Below are positions 56,881 to 64,000 of a stretch of 64,000 nucleotides of DNA, one piece after another. The notes under the pieces were generated by a model that saw only the letters and a program-made list of their open reading frames with translations, searched no databases and was not told the DNA's origin. The position numbers were made by a program, and so were the translations under genes. Location of the stretch: NCBI RefSeq assembly GCF_023017165.1, contig NZ_JALKBW010000001.1:3038001-3102000 (forward strand), read 5' to 3'. This stretch comes from Gordonia alkaliphila. GTDB taxonomy: Bacteria; Actinomycetota; Actinomycetes; Mycobacteriales; Mycobacteriaceae. Every line of letters begins with the position of its first letter. The first letter of the stretch is position 1.

Positions 56881-57999
56881 ATGCGTGTTGCACCCGATAC
56901 CGTTCCCGATCACCCCGCCCGACGAGCCGCCGTGGCGGCCGCCCTGGCCGCCCACGGCGCCGATGCCGTGGTGGTCAGCGACCTGACCAACGTCCGCTAT
57001 CTCACCGGCTTCACCGGAAGCAACGCTGCGGTGCTGATCTGGCGCGACGATCCGTCGCGCGACCGCATCGCCACCGACGGCCGGTACACCGCGCAGGTGG
57101 CTGAACAGAGTCCGGAGCTGGACGCGGTGCTCGCCCGCGACACCATCGGTGCGCTGGTCGAACGCGCCGGGGCCGCGGGCACGGCGGTGCGCGTGGCCTT
57201 CGAAGCCGATGCGGTGACGGTCGGTGACTTCGGCGAACTGTGCACGGCCGTCGAGTCGTCGCCGGTGGAGCTGGTTCCGGTCCGCGGACTGGTGCAGGCG
57301 CTACGCGAGGTCAAGGACGCGGGGGAGACAGCGCTGGTCGAGGCAGCCTGCCGAATCGGCGACGAGGCGCTGGCCGCGCTGCTGGAACGGGGCGCGGTGG
57401 CGCCCGGCCGCACCGAACGCGAGGTGGCGCGCGACCTCGAATGGGAGATGTATGCGCGGGGCGCGGCGGCGATCGCGTTCGAGACCATCGTGGCCGCCGG
57501 CCCGAACTCCGCGGTTCCGCACCACCGTCCGACGTCGGACGTCCTGGCGACCGGCGACTTCGTCAAGATCGACTTCGGTGCCGTGGTCGACGGCTACCAC
57601 TCGGACATGACGCGCACCGTGGTGCTCGGCGAGCCCGCACCGTGGCAGCGGGAGATCTACGAGATCGTGCGCCAGGCGCAGGCCGCCGGTCGGGCGGCCC
57701 TGGTGCCCGGGGCCGCGCTGGCCGAGATCGACGCCGCCGCCCGGCAGGTGATCGCCGCCTCCGGATACGGCGAGCAGTACGTGCACGGCCTCGGGCACGG
57801 CGTCGGACTCGAGATCCACGAAGCGCCGGGGATCGGGACCGCGGCGCGCGGTACACTGCGTGACGGTGCGATCGTCACCGTGGAGCCGGGCATCTATCTG
57901 CCTGGCCGCGGTGGGGTCCGCATCGAAGACACGCTCGTTGTCTCCGATGCCGGGCCGCGGTCGCTGACGAACGCCCCCCGGGCGTTGCTGATCCTGTAG
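56881..57999 (+). CDS. pepQ: M24-family Xaa-Pro aminopeptidase/dipeptidase
   Basis: Cytosolic metallopeptidase that frees N-terminal residues before proline. The 372-residue product has a creatinase-like N-domain ([21 protein letters not shown]) and a pita-bread catalytic domain with metal ligands in [18 protein letters not shown] (two Asp), [12 protein letters not shown] (His), TVEPGIY (Glu) and GVRIEDT (Glu). ATG at 56881 was chosen because the family match starts there. It precedes efp by 22 bp, a common pairing that may reflect shared expression for proline-rich proteins. Confidence 0.93.
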   Translation: MRVAPDTVPDHPARRAAVAAALAAHGADAVVVSDLTNVRYLTGFTGSNAAVLIWRDDPSRDRIATDGRYTAQVAEQSPELDAVLARDTIGALVERAGAAGTAVRVAFEADAVTVGDFGELCTAVESSPVELVPVRGLVQALREVKDAGETALVEAACRIGDEALAALLERGAVAPGRTEREVARDLEWEMYARGAAAIAFETIVAAGPNSAVPHHRPTSDVLATGDFVKIDFGAVVDGYHSDMTRTVVLGEPAPWQREIYEIVRQAQAAGRAALVPGAALAEIDAAARQVIAASGYGEQYVHGLGHGVGLEIHEAPGIGTAARGTLRDGAIVTVEPGIYLPGRGGVRIEDTLVVSDAGPRSLTNAPRALLIL

Positions 58000-58021
58000 C
58001 GGATTTCAAAGGAGACTTCCC

Positions 58022-58585
58022 ATGGCGACTACCGCCGACTTCAAGAACGGCCTCGTGCTCAAGATCGACAATCAGCTGTGGCAGATCGTCGAGTTCCAGC
58101 ACGTGAAGCCGGGCAAGGGCCCCGCCTTCGTGCGTACCAAGATCAAGAACGTGGTCTCGGGCAAGAACGTCGACAAGACCTTCAACGCCGGCGTCAAGGT
58201 GGAGACGGCCAACGTCGACCGTCGCGACATGACCTTCCTGTACAACGACGGCTCCGACTTCGTGTTCATGGACGCCGACACGTTCGACCAGGTCGCGATC
58301 ACCCCGGAGGTGATGGGCGACGGCTCCCGTTTCCTGCTGGAGAACATGTCCGTGCAGGTCGCGACCCACGAGGACGTGCCGCTGTTCGTCGAGCTCCCGG
58401 TGACCGTCGAGCTCCTGGTCACGCAGACCGATCCGGGCCTGCAGGGCGACCGCTCCACCGGCGGCACCAAGCCGGCCGTTCTGGAGACCGGCGCCGAGGT
58501 CGCGGTGCCGCTGTTCATCAACACCGGCGACAAGCTGAAGATCGACTCGCGCGACGGGAATTACCTCGGCCGTGTCAACAGCTGA
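58022..58585 (+). CDS. efp: Translation elongation factor P
   Basis: Relieves ribosome stalling at polyproline. The 187-residue product has three OB-like domains. The loop that reaches the peptidyl-transferase centre reads [10 protein letters not shown], with the tip Lys32. The PGKGP form is typical of an actinobacterial subfamily reported to work without lysine modification, and no epmA/epmB-like gene is in the window. AAAGGAGA precedes the ATG. The proline-rich tails of MltG and RarA nearby are the sort of sequence that would need it. Confidence 0.96.
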   Translation: MATTADFKNGLVLKIDNQLWQIVEFQHVKPGKGPAFVRTKIKNVVSGKNVDKTFNAGVKVETANVDRRDMTFLYNDGSDFVFMDADTFDQVAITPEVMGDGSRFLLENMSVQVATHEDVPLFVELPVTVELLVTQTDPGLQGDRSTGGTKPAVLETGAEVAVPLFINTGDKLKIDSRDGNYLGRVNS

Positions 58586-59039
58586 TCGCGCGGGAGAGCC
58601 GCGCGGCCGGCACCGCCAACGCCGTCGCGCCGTGGATCTGCTCTTCGAAGCCGAAGCCAAGGGCGTGCCGGCCACCGACCTGATCGCGCAGCGTCGCGAG
58701 GTCTTCGCCACCGACGACAGCGTCGGCGAGATGACCGGCTACGCGGTGCGTGCGGTGGAGGGCGTGGTGGCCGACTCCGGTCAGGTGGACGCCATCATCT
58801 CCTCGCACCTCGAGAACTGGTCGTTCGACCGCCTGCCGGCCGTCGATCGCGCGATTCTGCGTCTGGGTACGTGGGAACTGCTGTACGCGCCCGACGTCGA
58901 CATCAAAGTGGTCCTCGACGAAGCTGTGAAGCTCGCCACGGAGCTGTCCACCGACGACTCTCCGGCCTTTGTGAACGGGGTTTTGGACCGCATTTCGGCG
59001 TTGGCCCCCCACGTGCGCGCGGCGGGCTCGTCGGAGTAG
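58572..59039 (+). CDS. nusB: Transcription antitermination factor NusB
   Basis: Joins NusE on boxA RNA for rRNA antitermination. The 155-residue product has a basic start ([24 protein letters not shown]), the usual helical body with [25 protein letters not shown] and [29 protein letters not shown] start lies 14 bases inside efp. The pyr leader begins right after its stop. Confidence 0.95.
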   Translation: MSTADRAGEPRGRHRQRRRAVDLLFEAEAKGVPATDLIAQRREVFATDDSVGEMTGYAVRAVEGVVADSGQVDAIISSHLENWSFDRLPAVDRAILRLGTWELLYAPDVDIKVVLDEAVKLATELSTDDSPAFVNGVLDRISALAPHVRAAGSSE

Positions 59040-59040
59040 A

Positions 59041-59097
59041 GTTCTCACCGGCACATCCTTTAACGATCCGTCCCGTGAGGCGGAGAAGGAGGTCGGT
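59041..59097 (+). promoter_or_regulatory. PyrR-binding RNA leader overlapping the pyrR ribosome site
   Basis: TCCTT (59056-59060) can pair with AAGGA (59086-59090), and CCG (59068-59070) with CGG (59081-59083), leaving TCCCGTGAGG as the loop. This matches the PyrR-binding loop (UCC-GAGAGG-type) known from pyr leaders. The AAGGAGG paired in the stem is the pyrR Shine-Dalgarno, so PyrR with UMP would block translation start rather than attenuate transcription, as described for mycobacteria. No terminator hairpin is visible in the leader. Confidence 0.75.
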
Positions 59098-59664
59098 GTG
59101 ACGACTCGCACCCGCACCTTGTTGAACGCGTCGGAAGTCGGTCGGACGGTGGCCCGCATGGCCCACCAGGTGATCGAAAAGACGGCGCTCGACGGCGACC
59201 ACCCGCAACCGGTGGTCCTGATCGGCATTCCGACCCGCGGTACCACGCTCGCGCAGCGGCTGGCCGCGAAGATCGAGGAATTCACCGGCGTGCAGGTGCC
59301 CACCGGCTACCTCGACATCACGCTCTATCGCGACGATCTGCGCGACAAGCCCCACCGCCCCCTGGAACGCACCCTGGTGCCGACCGGGGGCGTGGACGGC
59401 GCCCTGGTGATCCTCGTCGACGACGTCCTCTTCTCCGGCCGCACCGTCCGGGCCGCCCTCGACGCGCTGCGCGACCTGGGCCGCCCGGCCGCCGTCCAGC
59501 TCGCGGTCCTCGTCGACCGCGGTCACCGCGAGCTCCCGCTGCGCGCCGACTACGTGGGCAAGAACATCCCCACCGCGCGCGACGAGGACGTCGACGTGCA
59601 CCTGGCCGAACACGACGGCGTCGACGAGGTCGTCGTGCGCACCACGGTGGAGGCGGCACAGTGA
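59098..59664 (+). CDS. pyrR: Pyr operon regulator / uracil phosphoribosyltransferase PyrR
   Basis: RNA-binding repressor of the pyr operon that also has uracil phosphoribosyltransferase activity. The 188-residue product shows [23 protein letters not shown] and the PRPP-binding [19 protein letters not shown]. It controls its own operon through the leader overlapping its ribosome site. GTG start; its stop overlaps the pyrB GTG. Confidence 0.95.
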   Translation: MTTRTRTLLNASEVGRTVARMAHQVIEKTALDGDHPQPVVLIGIPTRGTTLAQRLAAKIEEFTGVQVPTGYLDITLYRDDLRDKPHRPLERTLVPTGGVDGALVILVDDVLFSGRTVRAALDALRDLGRPAAVQLAVLVDRGHRELPLRADYVGKNIPTARDEDVDVHLAEHDGVDEVVVRTTVEAAQ

Positions 59665-60674
59665 AGCATCTCCTCGGCACCGAAGGCCTGAGCCGCGACG
59701 ACGCCGTCGAACTGCTCGACGAGGCCGCCCGCTTCGAACAGGCCCTGGCCGGTCGCGAAGTCCGCAAGCTGCCCACGCTGCGCGGCCGCACCGTGATGAC
59801 GGTCTTCTACGAGAACTCCACCCGCACCCGCGTCTCCTTCGAGGTGGCCGGCAAGTGGATGAGTGCCGACGTGATCAACGTCAGCGCCTCCTCGTCGTCG
59901 GTCAGCAAGGGGGAGTCGCTGCGCGACACCGCCAAGACCCTGCGGGCCGCCGGCGCCGACGCCCTGATCGTGCGCCACCCGGCTTCCGGGGCGGCGGCGC
60001 AGATCGCGCGCTGGACCAACGACGGCTCCGACCTGCCCGACCTGGCGCCCGGCCAGGAACGGCCGCTCACCACCGGCCCGTCGGTGATCAACGCCGGCGA
60101 CGGCACGCACGAACATCCCACCCAGGCGCTGCTCGACGCCTACACGCTGCGGTCCAAGTTCGGCTCGCTCGACGGCCGCCGGATCACCCTCGTTGGCGAC
60201 GTCCTGCACTCCCGGGTGGCCCGCTCCAACGCGCACCTGCTCTCCACGCTGGGCGCCGAGGTGACGCTGGTGGCGCCGCCCACGCTGCTGCCCACCGGGG
60301 TGCAGACGTGGCCGGTGCGGGTCAGCACCGAACTCGACGCCGAACTGCCCGGCAGCGACGCGGTCATGATGCTGCGCGTGCAGGCCGAGCGCATGAACGG
60401 CGGCTTCTTCCCGAGTTCCCGCGAATACTCGGTCCGCTACGGCCTCAACGACGCCCGGCGCGCACTACTGCCGGAGGACGCGCTGATCCTGCACCCCGGC
60501 CCCATGCTGCGCGGCATGGAGATCGGCTTCGATGTGGCCGACGCCCCGCAGTCGGTGGTCCTGCAGCAGGTCCGCGCCGGCGTGCACGTCCGCATGGCCG
60601 TGCTGTTCCGGCTACTCGCCAGCGGCGGCGCCGAGGCGCCCGCCCACCATCAGTCGACAGGAGCGCAACAGTGA
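59661..60674 (+). CDS. pyrB: Aspartate carbamoyltransferase catalytic subunit
   Basis: Condenses carbamoyl phosphate with aspartate. The 337-residue product has the carbamoyl-phosphate loop [11 protein letters not shown], the [14 protein letters not shown] mobile loop with Ser and Lys, RHPASGA, and [14 protein letters not shown]. No pyrI regulatory gene is present, as usual when pyrR controls the operon. GTG start; overlaps pyrC by four bases. Confidence 0.96.
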   Translation: MKHLLGTEGLSRDDAVELLDEAARFEQALAGREVRKLPTLRGRTVMTVFYENSTRTRVSFEVAGKWMSADVINVSASSSSVSKGESLRDTAKTLRAAGADALIVRHPASGAAAQIARWTNDGSDLPDLAPGQERPLTTGPSVINAGDGTHEHPTQALLDAYTLRSKFGSLDGRRITLVGDVLHSRVARSNAHLLSTLGAEVTLVAPPTLLPTGVQTWPVRVSTELDAELPGSDAVMMLRVQAERMNGGFFPSSREYSVRYGLNDARRALLPEDALILHPGPMLRGMEIGFDVADAPQSVVLQQVRAGVHVRMAVLFRLLASGGAEAPAHHQSTGAQQ

Positions 60675-61957
60675 CGGTCTCAGGTTCCATCCTGCTCACC
60701 GATGTCCGGCCGTACGGCGAAGGCGACCCGGTGGACGTCGCCGTCACCGACGGCGTCATCACCGCGATCGGGACCGGTCTGCCGGCCCCGGAGGGGGCTC
60801 GCACCGTCGACGGCCGCGGCGGCGTGCTGCTGCCCGGCTTCGTCGACCTGCACACCCACGTCCGCGAACCCGGCCGCGAAGACACCGAGACCATCGCGAC
60901 CGGTTCGGCGGCCGCGGCCCGCGGCGGCTACACCGCGATCTTCGCGATGGCCAACACCAGTCCGGTGGCCGACAACGCGGCCATCACCGACCTCGTCTGG
61001 CGGATCGGCCAGGAGGTGGGTCTGGTCGACGTGCACCCGGTCGGTGCGGTCACCGTCGGACTGGAAGGCCGCCAACTCGCCGAGATGGGCATGATGGCCG
61101 ACGGCGCCGCCAAGGTGAAGCTGTTCAGCGACGACGGCAAGTGCGTGCACGACCCAGTGCTGATGAAGCGCGCCCTGGAGTACAGCTCCGGCCTGGGCGT
61201 GCTGATCTCCCAGCACAGCGAGGATCCGCGGCTCACCGAGGGCGCCGTGGCGCACGACGGCCCGACCGCCGCCCGCCTGGGCCTGGCCGGTTGGCCGCGC
61301 GCCGCCGAAGAGTCGATCGTGGCGCGCGATGCGCTGCTCGCCCGCGACGCCGGCGCCCGCGTGCACGTGGCGCACGCCTCCACCGAGGGCACCGTGTCGC
61401 TGCTGCGCTGGGCGCGCGAGCAGGGCATCGCCATCACCGCCGAGGTGACCCCGCACCACCTGCTGCTCGACGACTCCCGGCTGGAGACGTACGACGGCGT
61501 GAACCGCGTCAACCCGCCGCTGCGTGAGGACCGCGACAAGCTGGCCCTGCGCGCGGCCCTGGCCGAGGGCGTCATCGACTGCGTCGCCACCGACCATGCG
61601 CCGCACGCCGCGCAGGAGAAGTGCTGCGAGTTCTCCCAGGCCAAGCCCGGCATGCTGGGCTTGGAGACGGCGCTGTCGGTGGTGGTGGAGACCATGGTCC
61701 GCCCGGGTCTGCTCGACTGGCGCGGGGTGGCCCGCGTGATGAGCGAACGTCCGGCGCAGATCGTCGGACTCGACGACCAGGGTCGGCCGATCGCCGTCGG
61801 CGAGCCCGGCAACCTCACCGTCGTCGATCCCGACGCCGAATGGACGGTCGAGCCGGACGAGCTGGCCAGCAAGTCCCGCAACACCCCGTACGCGGCGATG
61901 ACCCTGCCCGGTCGCGTGGCGCTGACGGTGCTGCGCGGCACGGTGACCGCCGAATGA
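60671..61957 (+). CDS. pyrC: Dihydroorotase
   Basis: Closes carbamoyl-aspartate to dihydroorotate. The 428-residue amidohydrolase has the zinc motif [38 protein letters not shown] and [11 protein letters not shown] with the catalytic Asp. This is the class I form that pairs with PyrB. GTG start; stop overlaps the following membrane-protein gene. Confidence 0.95.
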   Translation: MTVSGSILLTDVRPYGEGDPVDVAVTDGVITAIGTGLPAPEGARTVDGRGGVLLPGFVDLHTHVREPGREDTETIATGSAAAARGGYTAIFAMANTSPVADNAAITDLVWRIGQEVGLVDVHPVGAVTVGLEGRQLAEMGMMADGAAKVKLFSDDGKCVHDPVLMKRALEYSSGLGVLISQHSEDPRLTEGAVAHDGPTAARLGLAGWPRAAEESIVARDALLARDAGARVHVAHASTEGTVSLLRWAREQGIAITAEVTPHHLLLDDSRLETYDGVNRVNPPLREDRDKLALRAALAEGVIDCVATDHAPHAAQEKCCEFSQAKPGMLGLETALSVVVETMVRPGLLDWRGVARVMSERPAQIVGLDDQGRPIAVGEPGNLTVVDPDAEWTVEPDELASKSRNTPYAAMTLPGRVALTVLRGTVTAE

Positions 61958-62523
61958 GCCCGTGGTTGGTCGACGTCCTGATCGTGGGCGGCGTGGCGCT
62001 GTTCTGGCTGTTCCTGATCTGGCTGGGACTGCGCGGCTGGCGCAAGCGCGGCCGCGCCCAGGCGGACCAGCTGGGGGAGCTGCCCGTGGTGCCGGACGAG
62101 CTCGGCGAGGTCCTCGACGGACCGGACACCGGCCTGTACGTCGGCAGCACCCTGGCGCCGACCTGGGCCACCCGCGTGGCGGTGAAGGACTTCGGCGACC
62201 GCGCGCTGGTCCACTACTCGCGCTACGCGGAGGGCATTCTGCTCGACCGCACCGGCGCGTCGCCGATCTGGATCCCGACCGAGGCGATCACCGCCGTCCG
62301 CACCGAGAGCGGCCTGGCCGGAAAGGTGATGAGCCGCGACGGCCTGCTGGCCATCCGCTGGCGACTGCCGTCCGGGGTGGAAGTGGACTCCGGCATCCGC
62401 GGCGACGACAAGTCCGTCTACCCGGCCTGGACCACGGCCTACGCGGACATCACCGAACGCACACGCACCGAACTTGACGCCGCTGACGCGGTAGGCACCG
62501 AGACGAAGAGGAAGAAAGCATGA
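61954..62523 (+). CDS. Conserved membrane protein of the pyr operon (Rv1382-like)
   Basis: A 189-residue protein with one N-terminal membrane segment ([21 protein letters not shown]) and a cytoplasmic-looking domain with repeated beta strands ([39 protein letters not shown]), which looks like a PH-type fold. It lies between pyrC and carA with four-base overlaps on both sides; mycobacteria keep a homologue (Rv1382) in the same slot. No function is known. The conserved place suggests a link to pyrimidine synthesis at the membrane, but it may only be an old passenger. Confidence 0.8.
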   Translation: MSPWLVDVLIVGGVALFWLFLIWLGLRGWRKRGRAQADQLGELPVVPDELGEVLDGPDTGLYVGSTLAPTWATRVAVKDFGDRALVHYSRYAEGILLDRTGASPIWIPTEAITAVRTESGLAGKVMSRDGLLAIRWRLPSGVEVDSGIRGDDKSVYPAWTTAYADITERTRTELDAADAVGTETKRKKA

Positions 62524-63695
62524 GTAAAGCGGTATTGGTGCTGGAGAACGGCAACATTCACACCGGGCGCAGTTTCGGCGCCGAAGGCGTCACCCTGGGA
62601 GAAGCGGTCTTCTGCACCGCGATGACCGGTTACCAGGAGATGCTGACCGACCCGAGCTACCACAAGCAGATCGTGATCTCCACGGCCCCGCAGATCGGCA
62701 ACACCGGCTGGAACACCGAGGACGGCGAGAGCCTGCTCGGCAAGCGTTCGCAGGTGCGCTGGTCGGCGGATTTCATCGACCACAAGGACCCGGGCAAGAT
62801 CTGGGTGGCCGGCTACGCCGTACGTAACCCCACGGTGCGCGTGTCCAACTGGCGCGCCACCTCCAGCCTCGAGGACGAACTGATCGCCCAGGGCGTCGTC
62901 GGTATCGGCGGGATCGACACCCGCGCGGTGGTCCGCCAACTGCGCGAGGTCGGCGCCATGCGCGCCGGCATCTTCTCCGGCGCGGCCGTCACCACCGCCG
63001 AGGACATGCTGGCCCAGGTACGGGCGCAGAGCCCGATGGCCGGCGCCGACCTGGCCGCCGAGGTCAGCACCGAGGACTCGTATGTGGTCGAGGCCGCAGG
63101 CGAGCCCAAGTTCCGCGTCGCCGCCCTGGACCTGGGGATCAAGGCCAACACCCCGCGCATGCTCGCCGCACGCGGCGTGGAGGTGCACATCCTGCCCTCC
63201 GACGCGACGATCGACGACGTGCTCGCCATCGAACCGGACGGCTTCTTCCTGTCCAACGGCCCGGGCGACCCCGCCACCGCCGACGGCGCCGTCGCACTGA
63301 CCCGCGCGGTCCTGAAGGCCGGACTGCCGACCTTCGGTATCTGCTTCGGCAACCAGATCCTCGGCCGCGCGCTCGGCCTGAAGACCTACAAGCTCAAGTT
63401 CGGCCACCGCGGCATCAACATCCCGGTGCTCGACGTCGCCACCGGCGCGGTGGCGATCACCTCGCAGAACCACGGTTTCGCGCTCGAAGGCGAGGCCGGT
63501 GACGAGTTCGACACCGACTTCGGCCGCGGCCGCGTGAGCCACGTCTGCGCCAACGACGGCGTGGTGGAGGGCATCGAGCTGATCGACGGCTCCGCCTTCT
63601 CCGTCCAGTACCACCCCGAAGCCGCGTCCGGGCCGCACGACGCAGCCAACCTCTTCGACAAGTTCGTCGCCGCCATGGAAGGGACCAAGTCCTAA
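62520..63695 (+). CDS. carA: Carbamoyl-phosphate synthase small subunit
   Basis: Glutaminase subunit that supplies ammonia to CarB. The 391-residue product has the N-terminal [23 protein letters not shown] domain, then the class I amidotransferase with NGPGDP, the nucleophile Cys in [11 protein letters not shown], and the His/Glu pair in [13 protein letters not shown] overlaps the preceding stop; its TAA shares one base with the carB ATG. Confidence 0.96.
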   Translation: MSKAVLVLENGNIHTGRSFGAEGVTLGEAVFCTAMTGYQEMLTDPSYHKQIVISTAPQIGNTGWNTEDGESLLGKRSQVRWSADFIDHKDPGKIWVAGYAVRNPTVRVSNWRATSSLEDELIAQGVVGIGGIDTRAVVRQLREVGAMRAGIFSGAAVTTAEDMLAQVRAQSPMAGADLAAEVSTEDSYVVEAAGEPKFRVAALDLGIKANTPRMLAARGVEVHILPSDATIDDVLAIEPDGFFLSNGPGDPATADGAVALTRAVLKAGLPTFGICFGNQILGRALGLKTYKLKFGHRGINIPVLDVATGAVAITSQNHGFALEGEAGDEFDTDFGRGRVSHVCANDGVVEGIELIDGSAFSVQYHPEAASGPHDAANLFDKFVAAMEGTKS

Positions 63696-64000
63696 TGCCA
63701 CGCCGTACTGATCTCTCCCACGTCCTGGTCATCGGCTCGGGCCCCATCGTCATCGGTCAGGCCTGCGAGTTCGACTACTCGGGCACCCAGGCCTGCCGCG
63801 TGCTCAAGGCCGAAGGCCTGCGCGTCTCGCTGGTCAACTCCAACCCGGCCACGATCATGACCGACCCGGAGTTCGCCGACGCCACCTACGTCGAGCCGAT
63901 CACCCCCGAGTTCGTCGAGAAGGTCTTCGAGACCGAAGCCGCCGCCGGCCATCCGGTCGACGCCGTGCTGGCCACCCTCGGCGGCCAGACCGCGCTGAAC
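63695..64000 (+). CDS. carB: Carbamoyl-phosphate synthase large subunit (5' part only)
   Basis: The first 102 residues of CarB are visible before the window ends. [29 protein letters not shown] and [16 protein letters not shown] are the standard start of the first ATP-grasp half, and TLGGQTALN ends the fragment. The whole protein would be about 1,100 residues. Start ATG overlaps the carA stop (TAATG). Confidence 0.96.
   Translation, partial: MPRRTDLSHVLVIGSGPIVIGQACEFDYSGTQACRVLKAEGLRVSLVNSNPATIMTDPEFADATYVEPITPEFVEKVFETEAAAGHPVDAVLATLGGQTALN

Overview
The window is high-GC actinobacterial DNA with dense, mostly overlapping genes. It looks like a chromosomal core region of a mycolic-acid-containing member of the Mycobacteriales, most likely Gordonia or a close relative. 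The evidence is arabinan and phosphatidylinositol-mannoside genes (aftC, pgsA, patA, pimA), actinobacterial HemQ, an Rv2525c-like Tat substrate, and blocks in an order I recall from Mycobacterium (hemQ-msrB-aftC-ribD-like-zapE; thrS-HIT-pgsA-patA-pimA; pdxS-tesB-pdxT-yebC-ruvCAB-yajC-secDF-lipoprotein-apt-rsh; alaS-ruvX-mltG-aroE; aroCKB-pepQ-efp-nusB; pyrRBC-carAB). The genus call is inference; no search was run.

Layout: 1-273 is the start of an unfinished minus-strand gene, probably a DUF222/HNH protein, behind a LexA-like site. 0.5-10 kb holds hemQ, msrB, a thioesterase, a four-gene minus-strand unit (asparagine-synthase-like, RibD-like reductase, degenerate hydrolase lipoprotein, AftC), zapE, a GNAT protein and a lipase-like protein. 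10.1-12.9 kb is the most plastic part: two copies of a tRNA-Val(GAC)/Cys/Gly cluster flank a decayed DUF222-HNH gene that keeps a LexA-type operator, followed by tRNA-Val(CAC). 13-20.6 kb carries membrane-protein and GT87 genes, then the overlapping operon thrS-HIT-pgsA-patA-pimA and a small membrane protein. 20.8-26.8 kb is vitamin B6 synthesis (pdxS, pdxT) interrupted by a PP2C phosphatase and an acyl-CoA oxidase-like gene, then yebC. 26.8-37.6 kb is ruvCAB under a LexA box, the Sec accessory genes yajC-secD-secF with an extra truncated SecD-like gene, a solute-binding lipoprotein, apt and rsh. 37.7-49 kb holds a cyclophilin-type protein, a metallo-hydrolase, hisS, a zinc metallopeptidase, aspS, a kinase-like gene, rarA and alaS. 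49-58 kb holds ruvX, mltG, aroE, a prepilin peptidase, a DUF1906 Tat substrate, aroC-aroK-aroB, a membrane protein, pepQ and efp. From 58.5 kb come nusB and a pyrimidine operon (pyrR-pyrB-pyrC-membrane protein-carA-carB) behind a PyrR-type RNA leader; carB runs off the right end.

Most genes are housekeeping. The unusual points are three LexA-type boxes, two of them in front of DUF222-family genes; the duplicated tRNA cluster with a compensatory change in tRNA-Cys; a SecD P1-head paralogue between yajC and secD; a lipoprotein hydrolase that has lost Ser and His; a stand-alone asparagine-synthase domain; and two genes (mltG and a TIGR02611-like gene) whose frames are restored by adding one C, which may be assembly errors.
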